Notes: a model not told the origin generated them from the letters alone. A stretch of DNA of 42,917 nucleotides from an uncultured Prevotellaceae bacterium (GCA_902774815.1 CACYJV010000028.1:1-42917), one strand, 5' to 3'. Numbered from the stretch's first letter, positions 1 to 8,584 are shown. Numbers and translations are program-made.

Positions 1-1
1 T

Positions 2-121
2 GAGACGCACTGGAGCGCTGCCGACGGCGGTATCCGCAAGAACCCCTTCACCACAGGCCTGAAGGTCCAGGAGTACGGGGAGTACGAGGTGGATAAGGAG
101 GGGGAGGAGAGCGAGCCGTAA
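2..121 (+). CDS. C-terminal fragment of an unidentified protein
   Basis: An open frame enters from the left edge and runs 39 codons to a TAA at 119-121. The peptide begins ETHWSAADGG and ends in an acidic tail (VDKEGEESEP). The start lies outside the window, so the family cannot be named; the acidic hydrophilic tail suggests a soluble C-terminus. It is the only plus-strand coding evidence before 14 kb and it is followed directly by repeat-rich non-coding DNA. It may be a chance open frame, but its composition is protein-like and no competing frame is better. Confidence 0.5.
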   Translation, partial: ETHWSAADGGIRKNPFTTGLKVQEYGEYEVDKEGEESEP

Positions 122-171
122 AAAGCCCACCCCAACAGCCCACCCCTTCCCTCCCCAAGGGAGGGGGCTTT

Positions 172-293
172 GAATAGCCTTGGGCAACGGGTAGGGGCAG
201 ACTCCCGTGTCTGCCCGAAGAACGAGGGGGACTTGAATAGCCTTGGGAGCAACGCGTAGGGGCAGACTCCCGTGTCTGCCCGAAGAACGAGGG
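172..293 (+). repeat. Direct repeat pair carrying a short palindrome
   Basis: Two near-identical units of about 59 bp (172-230 and 235-293) begin GAATAGCCTTGGG and end GAAGAACGAGGG. Each contains a hairpin with 8-bp perfect arms, GGGCAGAC and GTCTGCCC, separated by 6 nt (195-216 and 260-281). The same palindrome recurs at 736-757, 37302-37323, 38951-38972 and, degenerate, at about 38883-38905 and 39223-39244. All copies are intergenic, as expected for a REP-like dispersed element. Confidence 0.85.
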
Positions 294-735
294 AATAGGC
301 CTGCCCGAACAATCCAGAGAGCGGTGGCACAGAAATGTGTCGCTGCTCTTTTTCGTTGTTTTTGCCCACAGATTTGCAACCACGGATGGCACGGATTCAA
401 CGGATTACACGGATTTTAATTTTCAATTCTCCGCTCGGCCCTATGGGGACGCTTGCGTAGCGTAGCGGAGCAAGAATTTTCAATTCTCAATTTGCGGCTT
501 GCCGCACTTGTTTTGCCCACAGATTACACAGATTAACACAGATTTTTGTGCTTTTCGGTGTTTCGGGTGTTTTCGGAAACATAAAATCAAGGTGTCGCTG
601 CTCTTTCGTGATGGGCCGTTGCAACATCTCCGAAGTCGCAAAACACCATATTCTTGGACGTAATTATTCTAATTATGATAATTTCTTTCCGATAAAAGCA
701 CACAGATGTTCGTGCAGACACGGGGGATATTTTAC

Positions 736-757
736 GGGCAGACACGGGAGTCTGCCC
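736..757 (-). repeat. Dispersed palindrome, third copy
   Basis: GGGCAGAC (736-743) and GTCTGCCC (750-757) form an 8-bp stem with a 6-nt loop. Its flanks are those of the 172-293 copies in inverted orientation, reading into CCCCTA on the right. A decayed half copy (GTGCAGACACGGGGG) lies just to the left. Confidence 0.8.
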
Positions 758-769
758 CTACAGAGCGGC

Positions 770-960
770 ACTATTATGCTGCAAAGGCAATGCTGTTATA
801 CTGAAAGAGCAATGATATTATACGGCAAGAGCATTGCTCCACGGGCTGTGGGGCAATGCTCTATGGGGTATAAAAGCAGTGCTTCGTGGGGGACAAAAGC
901 ATGCTTCGTGGGGGATAATGGCACTGCTCTATGGAGTGCAGCGGTGCTCTGCTACCGCAC
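770..960. repeat. Degenerate AATGCT-type short tandem repeats
   Basis: A run of imperfect units of about 22-30 bp with the shared words GCAATGCT, TATAAAAGCAGTGCT, AAAGCATGCTTCGTGG and GGCACTGCT. The same kind of units occur at 34220-34410, 33 kb away. Within it 828-837 (AGAGCATTGC) pairs perfectly with 853-862 (GCAATGCTCT), and inner bases continue the stem (CCAC with GTGG), giving a hairpin of roughly 15 bp. No coding potential is apparent. Confidence 0.7.
828..862. terminator. Strong hairpin downstream of the helicase gene
   Basis: AGAGCATTGC at 828-837 and GCAATGCTCT at 853-862 are perfect reverse complements, and the intervening CCAC and GTGG extend the stem through a T-G wobble. It lies about 90 nt past the stop of the minus-strand helicase gene. 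There is no U-tract, so a factor-independent terminator role is uncertain; it may simply be part of the repeat array. Confidence 0.35.
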
Positions 961-2310
961 TTCCTCGAAGATGGTTTTGACACCCTTGATCTTCTCGCCC
1001 TGGATTTGGCGGAGAAGCTGGCGGAAGCGGTCGCGGGCAACGGCCACGTAGGTGAAGCGTTCCTCGACGCTGATCTTGCCGATGTCGGAACCTTGCAGGC
1101 CTCCCTTCTTGCAGAGGAAGCCGACGATGTCGCCACGCGATAGCTTGTCGCGCTTGCCCTTGCCGATGTAGAGCGTCACCATGCGCGGCTGGGCAGGCTT
1201 CAACTGGGCCACTTCCGACTCCGTAGGCAGCGCGTAGTCAATCAAATCGACGCCCTCGGGCTGGCCTGCGGTGACGTAGTCGGGGACTCGTTCCTCGGCA
1301 TTGAGCAGGAAGAAGGCACGCCCCTGCTTGTCCCAGCGAGCCGTGCGCCCTACCCTATGCACGTAGTTCTGCTCGGTCTCGGGCAGGTGGTAGTGGACGA
1401 TGTTGGCCACATCGGGTATGTCGAGTCCACGGCTGGCGAGGTCGGTGCACACCAAGACGTTGACGGAGCCATTGACGAAACGATAGAGGGCATCCTCGCG
1501 TTGGCGCTGTTCGAGTCCTCCGTGGAAGATGCTCACGGCAAAGCCCTGCTGGCGAAGGAAGTTGCCGACGCGCTCGACGCTGTCGCGATAGTTCAGGAAG
1601 ACGATGCTGCTCTGCTCGCCAAACGACAGGAGCAGGCGGCAGAGGGGCTGCAGCTTGTCCTTCTGGGGGCTGCGCACCTGATAGATCTGCACGCGTTCGG
1701 ACACCTGCTCGTCGTCGATGCGATAGTCCACGCGCTCGGTACGCCCCATCCTGACGAACTGTGGAATCTGCTCGGCTTCGGTGGCCGAGAGCAGCAGGTT
1801 GCGACGTCCGGCAGCGGGGAAGGTCTTCATGAGCTGCGCCATCTCCTTGAGAAATCCCATTTCGAGGCACTTGTCGAACTCGTCGATGACGACAAACCGC
1901 ACGTGGGCAGCCGAGATGTTGCCTTTGTCAAGATGGTCGTTGAGGCGGCCAGGGGTGCCGAAAACGATGTGGGGGCGCACCTGCCGGAGTGTGCGATGCT
2001 CGTCCATGGCCATACGTCCGCCATAGCAGGCACAGGCACGCAGGCCGGCACCCATGCTCTTCAGCACTTCGGCCGACTGCATGGCCAGTTCGCGACCAGG
2101 CACGACGACGATGGCCTGCACCTCGTCGAGTGAGGCATCGAGCCGCTCGGCCAATGGCAACAGGTAGGCAAGCGTCTTGCCGGTACCAGTGGGCGAAAGG
2201 ATGACGACGTCGCGGTCGGAGTGTGCGATGGCCTCGTAGGCCTCTTGCTGCATCGCGTTGAGCTGGTCGATGCCGAGCTTGGTGAGGATTGGATGAAGAT
2301 TGTTTGTCAT
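952..2310 (-). CDS. DEAD-box ATP-dependent RNA helicase, DbpA-like
   Basis: A 452-residue helicase expected to unwind structured RNA, probably rRNA during 50S assembly. Motifs in order: Q-motif region (residues 5-28), Walker A SPTGTGKT (39-46), PGRELA (71-76) in place of PTRELA, TPGRL (119-123), DEFD (143-146) in place of DEAD, SAT, VLVCTDLASRGLDIP and YVHRVGRTAR. The last 75 or so residues (MVTLYIGKGKRDKLSRGDIV onward) match the DbpA RNA-binding domain, which in E. coli DbpA recognises 23S rRNA hairpin 92. The ATG at 2310 gives a complete Q motif. No consensus promoter was seen; the gene begins next to the tandem repeat array. Function is well supported, while the target RNA is inferred from the C-terminal domain. 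Confidence 0.92.
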   Translation of the reverse strand: MTNNLHPILTKLGIDQLNAMQQEAYEAIAHSDRDVVILSPTGTGKTLAYLLPLAERLDASLDEVQAIVVVPGRELAMQSAEVLKSMGAGLRACACYGGRMAMDEHRTLRQVRPHIVFGTPGRLNDHLDKGNISAAHVRFVVIDEFDKCLEMGFLKEMAQLMKTFPAAGRRNLLLSATEAEQIPQFVRMGRTERVDYRIDDEQVSERVQIYQVRSPQKDKLQPLCRLLLSFGEQSSIVFLNYRDSVERVGNFLRQQGFAVSIFHGGLEQRQREDALYRFVNGSVNVLVCTDLASRGLDIPDVANIVHYHLPETEQNYVHRVGRTARWDKQGRAFFLLNAEERVPDYVTAGQPEGVDLIDYALPTESEVAQLKPAQPRMVTLYIGKGKRDKLSRGDIVGFLCKKGGLQGSDIGKISVEERFTYVAVARDRFRQLLRQIQGEKIKGVKTIFEEVR

Positions 2311-2963
2311 GATTTTATTATTTTCGGGGGTACGAGGATACGAGGGTACGAGGATTCTTCGGGGGTACGGGGATACGGGGGTACGATGGTACGAGAATTG
2401 CCTCGTTAATCGTTATTTCGAGGGTGGGATTTATTCGGGGGTACGGGGGTACGATGGTACGAGTATTGCCTCGTTAATCGTTATTTCGAGGGTGGGATTC
2501 TTCGGGGGTACGGTGGTACGGTGGTACGGGGGTACGAGAATTGCCTCGTTAATCGTTATTTCGAGGGTGGGATTTATTCGGGGGTACGGGAGTACGGGAG
2601 TACGAGAATTGCCTCGTTAATCGTTATTTCGAGGGTGGGATTCTTCGGGGGTACGGGGGTACGAGAATAGCCTCGTTAATCGTTATTTCGAGGGTGGGAT
2701 TCTTCGGGGGTACGGGGGTACGAGAATAGCCTCGTTAATCGTTATTTCGAGGGTGAGACTTTTCGGTGGTACGGTGGTACGGGGGTACGAGTATTGCCTC
2801 GCTAATCGTATTTCGGGAAGTAGAGGTATTCAGAGGAGAAGGGTATTCTCGCACCTCCGCACCTCCGCACCACCGTACCCCCGGAAATCACTCCGTACAC
2901 ACGAAAATCACTCCGCACCTCCGCACCACCGTACCCCCGAAAATCACTCCGCACCTCCGAACC
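2311..2963. repeat. Compound tandem repeat array
   Basis: This gene-free stretch is mostly a tandem array. Six intact copies of a conserved core starting GCCTCGTTAATCG begin at 2400, 2468, 2543, 2611, 2670 and 2729, with a decayed copy at 2796. Spacings are 68, 75, 68, 59, 59 and 67. The length differences come from a variable number of 8-bp GGGGGTAC-like subunits between cores. To the right (2865-2960) the same GTAC-rich words appear inverted (CCACCGTACCCCCG), interspersed with AAATCACTCCG. The array separates the helicase from the TPR gene. Open frames through it are repeat translations, not genes. Confidence 0.9.
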
Positions 2964-4196
2964 CTACAGCCTGTTCTTCCTGATGATCTCGTTGATTTCG
3001 TCGAACTCCTTGCCCATGTTCAGGTTCAGGTAGATCGTGTAGAGGGGCATGGCCCAGCGGCGCTGCTCGTCGGGAGCCAGCTCGCGGTAGCGCTCTAGGT
3101 ACTTCAGGGAACGCTTGTAGAGCCCCAGCATCTGCTGGCGTTGCTTGGCGTTCAGGCGGCCCTTCTTGTCGAACGACACGGCGGTGTAGAAGCACGCCAT
3201 GCCTGCATTGTAGTAGGGTTCGGGCAGACTGTCGCACACGGCCAGCAGCGAGTCGGTGAAGGTGACACACTGCTGATACTTCAGCGTATTGAGCAAAGCC
3301 GAACTCTTGACGACCATTGCCTGCAGATGGTTGGAGTCGTTGGCCAACTGGAGGTTTGCCGTCTCCAGCAACTTCTTCCAGTTGGATTGTGCGCCATAGT
3401 AGTCGACGAGGCGCGAGAAGAAGAACGGCTCGGCAGGATACTTCGTGAATCCTTCCTGCAGGGCCTTCTCGTAGCGTGCCGAGTCGTTGTCGAGCAGATA
3501 GGTGTCGGCCAGATATTGCAGCATGGCCGAGTAGTGCGCCGTGTCCTTCAGCGCGTAATAGGTGTGGTGGAGCGTCGCCTTTGAGTCCTGGTTCTTGTAG
3601 CCGCAATAAACGGCCCAGTAGGCTGCCTCGGGCAGTTGCTTGTCGTTCTTACCATAGTCGAAAGCGGCGAACATGGGATGATGGGCGCAGTCGATGTAGC
3701 GGTCGAGGAATGAGTAGGCGCGCGTGAACTGCTGCTTCTTGATGAAGTAGAGTCCTCCGTTGAAGAGGTTGCGGCGATGGGCGTCCAGGAAGTCGGCATG
3801 GCGCTTGCGGTACTGCAGCCGTGGCTTGCCGCCCTCAACGGGTTGGGCATCGATGGTGTCGAGGCCCTGCAACACGGTGAACATCTTGTAGGTGAGGTTG
3901 AAGAGCGATGCCGTGTCGTATTTTTGCTTGAGGTATAGTTTTTCGTTGCCTTGGTCGTACTGCTTCTTCACAGCGTCGAAGAGCAACAGCCAGATGCGCT
4001 CGTTCTGCCTGTTGGCAGAGTCGCGGAGGAGGTTGCTCATGAGCTGCTCGGCCTTGTCGAGGTTGTTGCCTGCCTTCAGATAGGTGCGCGCTTGTGCCAT
4101 GTCCTTCTTCACATTGGGCGCGACGCCCTTCTTCTGGCCCATCGCGCAGATGGCAGAAAGGGTGAGGAGCAGTACGACAATCAGTCTTTGTGTCAT
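2964..4196 (-). CDS. Secreted TPR-repeat protein (downstream paralog)
   Basis: A 410-residue protein with an N-terminal signal peptide (MTQRLIVVLLLTLSAICAMG) followed by helical repeat sequence. Segments such as NLDKAEQLMSNLLRD, RAYSFLDRYIDCA and RYEKALQEGFTKYP fit degenerate tetratricopeptide repeats, which act as protein-binding scaffolds. Its C-terminus (YLERYRELAPDEQRRWAMPL) closely resembles that of the next gene upstream (YLERARDIDPDRMKANWAYP), so the two are paralogs. It is the third gene of the gyrA-TPR-TPR run, 105 nt after its paralog. Signal peptidase I type export to the periplasm is inferred. Partner and process are unknown. Confidence 0.8.
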   Translation of the reverse strand: MTQRLIVVLLLTLSAICAMGQKKGVAPNVKKDMAQARTYLKAGNNLDKAEQLMSNLLRDSANRQNERIWLLLFDAVKKQYDQGNEKLYLKQKYDTASLFNLTYKMFTVLQGLDTIDAQPVEGGKPRLQYRKRHADFLDAHRRNLFNGGLYFIKKQQFTRAYSFLDRYIDCAHHPMFAAFDYGKNDKQLPEAAYWAVYCGYKNQDSKATLHHTYYALKDTAHYSAMLQYLADTYLLDNDSARYEKALQEGFTKYPAEPFFFSRLVDYYGAQSNWKKLLETANLQLANDSNHLQAMVVKSSALLNTLKYQQCVTFTDSLLAVCDSLPEPYYNAGMACFYTAVSFDKKGRLNAKQRQQMLGLYKRSLKYLERYRELAPDEQRRWAMPLYTIYLNLNMGKEFDEINEIIRKNRL

Positions 4197-4301
4197 GTAG
4201 TTGATTTTATAACAAAAAGCGGGGGCGGGATGTTACCCCCGTCCCTACTTGTTCGAGTTGTTTTTAGGCATCATTGCCTGATGGGGTGTCAGCGATGCGG
4301 C

Positions 4302-5522
4302 TTACTGCTTCAGCATGTCCTCCATCTCCTTGGTACGGGGATCGTTGGCGCTATAGTTGATGTAGTAGCACTGGTAGAGAGGATATGCCCAGTTGGCCTT
4401 CATACGGTCGGGATCGATGTCGCGGGCACGCTCCAGATAGCGCATAGACTCCTTGTAGAGAGCCTTCTGTGCGGGGATGTCGCCCTCGATGGTAGCGGCC
4501 TTGTTGTTCATGCAGAAGCCCAGGTAGGTGAGCACGACGGGGTTGGTGTCGTCGATCTCGCAAGCCTTCTTGAACGACTCGATGGCGTTGTCGTAGTCCA
4601 TGGCGTTCATCTCGTTCTGTCCCTTCAGGGCCCAAGCGGTGTGGTTGTTCGGGTCGCGTGCAATCTTGTCGGCAACCAGCTTGTTCACGGCATCCTTGTC
4701 GCCCTGTGAGGCATAGAGGTTGCAGAGTGTACCGAAGGCAGCCTCGTTGTCGGGATTGGCAGCATAGAAGTCCTTCAGCTCGCTGATGAACTTCACGGTG
4801 TCGGCCTTCGTCTTCAGGTTAGCCTGTCCGATGGCAAACTTCTGAGCCTGAGCTTCCTTGGCCTGCTCGGGATCCTGCATGGCGATGTCGAGATATCTCA
4901 GGGCGCGATCCACCTGACCGTTCTGGTTGGCATAGAGAGCCGTGAAGTAAGCCACCTGGCCGAGGAAGCCAGCCTCGCCCGACTTGTCGAAGTCTTTCAG
5001 GAACTCGCAGTTCTCGGTGTCGAGGAATGTGCCCCAGTACTTCAGCAGGCCTTCGTCGTTGGAGAGCGTAGCCTCGCGCTGACCAGCATTCACGAGCTGA
5101 ATACGGGCGTTGCCGACACGTGTAAGGTTGGCGTCATGGAACTTGGGCTTCACCTTTCCCTTGGCGTCGGGCATGTTGTCGTACTTATCGCACTCGATGG
5201 CGTTGATCAGGGCGTTGTAAGCAGCCTCGTAGTAGCCTACGGTGTCGTAGGGCTCGGCCTCTTTACCAGTCTGCGATGCAGCCTGTCCGGCGAGCTGAGC
5301 AACACTTTCTTTGTCGAACTTCTCCATGGCAAGGTTCACCAGGTGGTTGTAGGCCTTTGCCTTTTCGGCATCGCTCACCAGCTGGCCAAGCGAAGACTTC
5401 AGCAGTGCTGCAGCCTCAGCGTAGTTCTTGGACTTCAGGATGCCTTTGAGGGCTTCGCTGTCGCCTGCAAATGCGGTCGATGTGGCAAACATCATCAGCG
5501 CCGCAAACATGATTTTCTTCAT
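4302..5522 (-). CDS. Secreted TPR-repeat protein (upstream paralog)
   Basis: A 406-residue protein with a clear signal peptide (MKKIMFAALMMFATSTAFAG) and several TPR-like helix pairs, for example NEAAFGTLCNLYASQGDKDA, HTAWALKGQNEMNAMDYDNA and VVLTYLGFCMNNKAATIEGD. TPR arrays bind peptides or assemble complexes; here the location would be periplasmic. It starts 42 nt after the gyrA stop, probably in the same transcript, and is followed by its paralog. The C-terminal block around YLERARDIDPD...WAYPLYQ is shared with the paralog. No enzymatic domain is visible. The link to DNA gyrase is positional only. Confidence 0.82.
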   Translation of the reverse strand: MKKIMFAALMMFATSTAFAGDSEALKGILKSKNYAEAAALLKSSLGQLVSDAEKAKAYNHLVNLAMEKFDKESVAQLAGQAASQTGKEAEPYDTVGYYEAAYNALINAIECDKYDNMPDAKGKVKPKFHDANLTRVGNARIQLVNAGQREATLSNDEGLLKYWGTFLDTENCEFLKDFDKSGEAGFLGQVAYFTALYANQNGQVDRALRYLDIAMQDPEQAKEAQAQKFAIGQANLKTKADTVKFISELKDFYAANPDNEAAFGTLCNLYASQGDKDAVNKLVADKIARDPNNHTAWALKGQNEMNAMDYDNAIESFKKACEIDDTNPVVLTYLGFCMNNKAATIEGDIPAQKALYKESMRYLERARDIDPDRMKANWAYPLYQCYYINYSANDPRTKEMEDMLKQ

Positions 5523-5564
5523 AAGCGTTTTCTAAAAGTTTTAAAGGTTGTTGTTAGTTAGATT

Positions 5565-8243
5565 CTATTCTATGATCTCGATAGCCTCATCGTCGTCGAT
5601 GTCGATGAGCGGGGCATCCGCGTTCTCTGACGGGGTATTGCCTTCTGCATCATTTGACGAATCGGCTGCGTTTTCGTTTATTCCAGTCGTTTCTTTTTGG
5701 AACTGCTCGTTGGTCTTCAGCCATTGTGCACGGCTTTCCTCGGTGACGTAGGCTTCGAGTTCGGAACTCATGACCTTGCAGACGCTGGCGATGACATCGT
5801 TCTTCTTGGCCAGGTTGATGAGACGGACACCCTGCGTGGCACGTCCCATGACACGGCACTCGGCCACGGCCAGGCGAATGACGATGCCGCTCTTGTTGAT
5901 GATCATCAGGTCGTTCTGGTCGGTCACGTTCTTGATGGCCACCAGGCGGCCGGTCTTATCCGTGATGTTCAAGGTCTTCACGCCCTTCACGCCGCGGTTG
6001 GTCATGCGGTAGTCTTCAACCTGCGAGCGCTTTCCGTAGCCATTCTCGCTGACCACCATGACGGTTTCGTTCTCGGCATCGTTGACCACGATCATGCCTA
6101 CGACGGCATCGTCGCCCTCGTCAAGACGCATGCCGATGACACCCGTAGCCACGCGGCCCATGGTGCGGACTGCATTCTCGTGGAAGCGTACGGCACGTCC
6201 GTTGCGGTTGGCGATGATGAGCTCGTTCTTGCCGTTGGTCAGGCGTACGTCGACCACTTCGTCGCCCTCGACGATGTTGATGGCGTTCACACCATTGGTG
6301 CGCGGACGCGAGTAAGCCTTGAGCGAGGTCTTCTTGACGATACCGTTCTTGGTGCAGAACACCACGTAGTGGGAGTTGATGAACTCCTCGTTCTCCAGTC
6401 CACGGCCACGCAGACGCAGGATGTTGTTGACGGAGTCGTCGGGCTCGATGTTGAGCATGTTCTGGATGGCGCGTCCCTTCGAGGTGCGGTCGCCTTCGGG
6501 TATCTCGTAGCACTTCAGCCAGTAGCAGCGTCCCTTCTTGGTGAAGAAGAGCAGCGTCTGGTGCATGGTGGCGGGATAGATGTACTCGGTGAAGTCCTTG
6601 TCGCGCGAGGTGGCACCCTTGGCCCCTACTCCACCACGAGCCTGCTCGCGGAAGTCGGACAGCGGCGTGCGCTTGATGTAGCCAAGATGGCTGACGGTGA
6701 TGACGACAGGATCGTTGGGATAGAAGTCCTCGGCATTGAACTCGTGCTCGTCGGGGATGATCTCGGTGCGGCGGGCATCGCCATACTTCTCCTTCACCTC
6801 CAGCAATTCCTGCTTCATGACCTCCTTGCAGCGCTCGGGATTGTCGAGGATTTCCTGCAGTTCGCCAATGAGCTTCATCAGATCGTCGAACTCCTGGTGG
6901 AGCTGGTCCACGCGCAGGCCGGTGAGCTGCGAGAGACGCATGTCGACAATGGCCTTCGACTGCAGTTCGTCGAGTTCGAAGCGCGTCTCAAGGTTGCGCT
7001 GTGCATCGGTAGGCGTCTTCGAGTTGCGGATGATGTGCACCACCTCATCAATATTGTTCACGGCTATGATGAGTCCCTCGAGAATGTGGGCACGTTCCTT
7101 GGCCTTCTTCAGGTCGTAGCGCGTACGACGGATGGTGACGTCGTGGCGGTGCTCAACGAAATAGTGCACGCACTCCTTGAGCGAGAGCAGACGGGGACGG
7201 CCTTTTACAAGGGCGATGTTATTGACTGAGAATGAGCTCTGTAGGGCAGTCATCTTGAAGAGTTTGTTCAGGATGACATTGGCGTTGGCATCCTTCTTCA
7301 CGTCGATGACGATACGCATGCCCTGGCGGCCGGACTCGTCGTTGGCGTTGGAGATGCCTTCGAGCTTGCCATCCTTCACGAGCTCGGCAATATACTCGAT
7401 GAGCTGTGCCTTGTTGACGCCATAGGGAATCTCGGTGATGACGATCTTGTCGTGCGTGTCGTGGCTCTCAATCTCGGCCTTGGCCCTCATGATGATGCGT
7501 CCGCGACCGGTCTCGTAGGCATCCTTCACGCCCTGGAGTCCATAGATGTAGGCACCTGTGGGGAAGTCGGGAGCGGGAATGTACTGCATCAGGCCCTCGG
7601 TGTCGATGTCGGGATTGTCGATGTAGGCGCAGCAGCCGTCGATGACCTCGCCCAGATTGTGGGTAGGCATGTTGGTGGCCATACCCACGGCAATACCGTT
7701 GCCACCGTTAACGAGTAGGTTAGGAATCTTCGTGGGCATCACGGAAGGCTCCTGAAGCGAGTCGTCGAAGTTGTTGACCATGTCGACCGTATCCTTTTCA
7801 AGGTCGTCCATGATGTGTTCACCCATCTTCGAGAGTCGGCACTCCGTGTAACGCATGGCAGCTGCCGAGTCGCCGTCGACCGAGCCAAAGTTACCCTGTC
7901 CGTCGACGAGTGTATAGCGCATGTTCCAGTCCTGTGCCATACGCACGAGGGCTCCATAGACCGACGAGTCGCCATGGGGGTGGTACTTACCGAGCACCTC
8001 ACCAACAACACGCGCACATTTCTTATAAGGTTTGTCACTGGTGTTGCCAATACCGGCCATGCCATAAAGGATGCGACGATGAACGGGCTTGAATCCGTCG
8101 CGCACATCGGGCAGGGCTCGGGCAACAATCACCGACATGGAGTAGTCGATGTAGGAGGATTTCATCTCCTCCTCGATGTTGATTCTAATGATTCTGTCAT
8201 TGTCAACGGTCTGAAGGCCGTCGAATGTCTGATTGTCGTCCAT
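5565..8243 (-). CDS. gyrA: DNA gyrase subunit A
   Basis: An 892-residue GyrA, the DNA breakage-reunion subunit that with GyrB introduces negative supercoils. The catalytic tyrosine is Y132 in AAMRYTE. The quinolone-resistance region reads [17 protein letters not shown] (88-104), so the positions matching E. coli S83 and D87 are S93 and G97. A GyrA-box equivalent, [10 protein letters not shown], follows in the C-terminal domain, and repeated blade sequences ([20 protein letters not shown] and similar) fit the DNA-wrapping beta-pinwheel. The tail is acidic ([12 protein letters not shown]). The ATG at 8243 places the N-terminus 37 nt from a promoter-like TAATTTTG. First gene of a run with two TPR genes. 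Confidence 0.98.
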   Translation of the reverse strand: MDDNQTFDGLQTVDNDRIIRINIEEEMKSSYIDYSMSVIVARALPDVRDGFKPVHRRILYGMAGIGNTSDKPYKKCARVVGEVLGKYHPHGDSSVYGALVRMAQDWNMRYTLVDGQGNFGSVDGDSAAAMRYTECRLSKMGEHIMDDLEKDTVDMVNNFDDSLQEPSVMPTKIPNLLVNGGNGIAVGMATNMPTHNLGEVIDGCCAYIDNPDIDTEGLMQYIPAPDFPTGAYIYGLQGVKDAYETGRGRIIMRAKAEIESHDTHDKIVITEIPYGVNKAQLIEYIAELVKDGKLEGISNANDESGRQGMRIVIDVKKDANANVILNKLFKMTALQSSFSVNNIALVKGRPRLLSLKECVHYFVEHRHDVTIRRTRYDLKKAKERAHILEGLIIAVNNIDEVVHIIRNSKTPTDAQRNLETRFELDELQSKAIVDMRLSQLTGLRVDQLHQEFDDLMKLIGELQEILDNPERCKEVMKQELLEVKEKYGDARRTEIIPDEHEFNAEDFYPNDPVVITVSHLGYIKRTPLSDFREQARGGVGAKGATSRDKDFTEYIYPATMHQTLLFFTKKGRCYWLKCYEIPEGDRTSKGRAIQNMLNIEPDDSVNNILRLRGRGLENEEFINSHYVVFCTKNGIVKKTSLKAYSRPRTNGVNAINIVEGDEVVDVRLTNGKNELIIANRNGRAVRFHENAVRTMGRVATGVIGMRLDEGDDAVVGMIVVNDAENETVMVVSENGYGKRSQVEDYRMTNRGVKGVKTLNITDKTGRLVAIKNVTDQNDLMIINKSGIVIRLAVAECRVMGRATQGVRLINLAKKNDVIASVCKVMSSELEAYVTEESRAQWLKTNEQFQKETTGINENAADSSNDAEGNTPSENADAPLIDIDDDEAIEIIE

Positions 8244-8279
8244 TGATTGTTATTGTTGTAAATACTTAATTTCGAATGA

Positions 8280-8310
8280 CAAAATTACTCATTTTTTTTG
8301 ACTTACGAAA
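8280..8310 (-). promoter_or_regulatory. Promoter of gyrA
   Basis: On the minus strand TAATTTTG (plus positions 8280-8287) fits the Bacteroidetes -7 element TAnnTTTG. TTTC, one mismatch from the -33 TTTG, lies 19 nt upstream (8307-8310). Transcription would start near 8275, about 30 nt before the ATG at 8243. Confidence 0.7.
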
Positions 8311-8511
8311 ACTTTTCAACCCTTAAATTCAAGGAATTTAACGCCAAGGGGCGTTTTTATTGTTTTTTAAGGGAATAGCACCACCCATAAGGGCGAAACC
8401 ACGGGCCGACAGCAGCGATGGAGGGTGCTGAAAAAGCCCATCACCACACAGCCCGGGGCCATGCCACAGACAGCCTGACACAAGCCTTGCATCAGCCGTG
8501 ACATCACGCCT

Positions 8512-8547
8512 AAAAAGAAAAATCCCCAGGCCGGCTGACCTGAGGAT
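8512..8547 (-). terminator. Rho-independent terminator after kdsB
   Basis: Read on the minus strand, ATCCTCAGG pairs with CCTGGGGAT and is followed by TTTTTC. It lies about 40 nt after the kdsB stop and ends the ftsK to kdsB block. Confidence 0.85.
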
Positions 8548-8584
8548 CCTTAATATTGCAATTTCAACGAAGTCTTTCTACCGG

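Larger units (their letters stand above)
122..951. other. Gene-free repeat-rich intergenic region
   Basis: About 830 bases without a convincing gene. It holds a direct duplication (172-230 and 235-293) that carries two copies of a GGGCAGAC-N6-GTCTGCCC palindrome, a third copy at 736-757, degenerate CGGATT/ACAGATT repeats (374-417 and about 515-547), blocks shared with 38993-39206, and a series of AATGCT-type short repeats at 770-950. Open frames across it follow the repeats and have no family-like composition. It also covers the 3' side of the minus-strand helicase, so one of its hairpins may act as that gene's terminator. Confidence 0.8.
8244..8584. other. Intergenic region between gyrA and kdsB
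   Basis: 341 bases without a gene. It contains the gyrA promoter on the minus strand (8280-8310) and the kdsB terminator (8512-8547). A small stem ACGCC/GGCGT (8341-8354) followed by T's reads as a terminator only on the plus strand, where no gene ends. The middle part (8370-8510) is GC-richer and I see no recognisable RNA or coding sequence in it. Confidence 0.7.

Noticed and set aside
548-1051. 167-codon open frame on the plus strand
   Set aside because: It runs through the repeats and into the antisense of the helicase; composition is Cys/Ser/Arg-rich and repeat-driven.
1357-2133. 258-codon plus-strand frame opposite the helicase
   Set aside because: A mirror frame of the helicase coding sequence, with no protein family signature.
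2300-2620. 106-codon open frame in the tandem array
   Set aside because: A translation of the repeat (RGYGGT, SLIVISRVGF recurring); no start signal or family resemblance.
2400-2815. Regularly spaced repeats resembling a CRISPR array
   Set aside because: The sequences between the cores are themselves near-identical 8-mer repeats, not unique spacers, and no cas gene is present.
8341-8370. Plus-strand terminator ACGCC/GGCGT with T-tract
   Set aside because: No plus-strand gene ends nearby; the stem is only 5 bp and lies upstream of the gyrA promoter.
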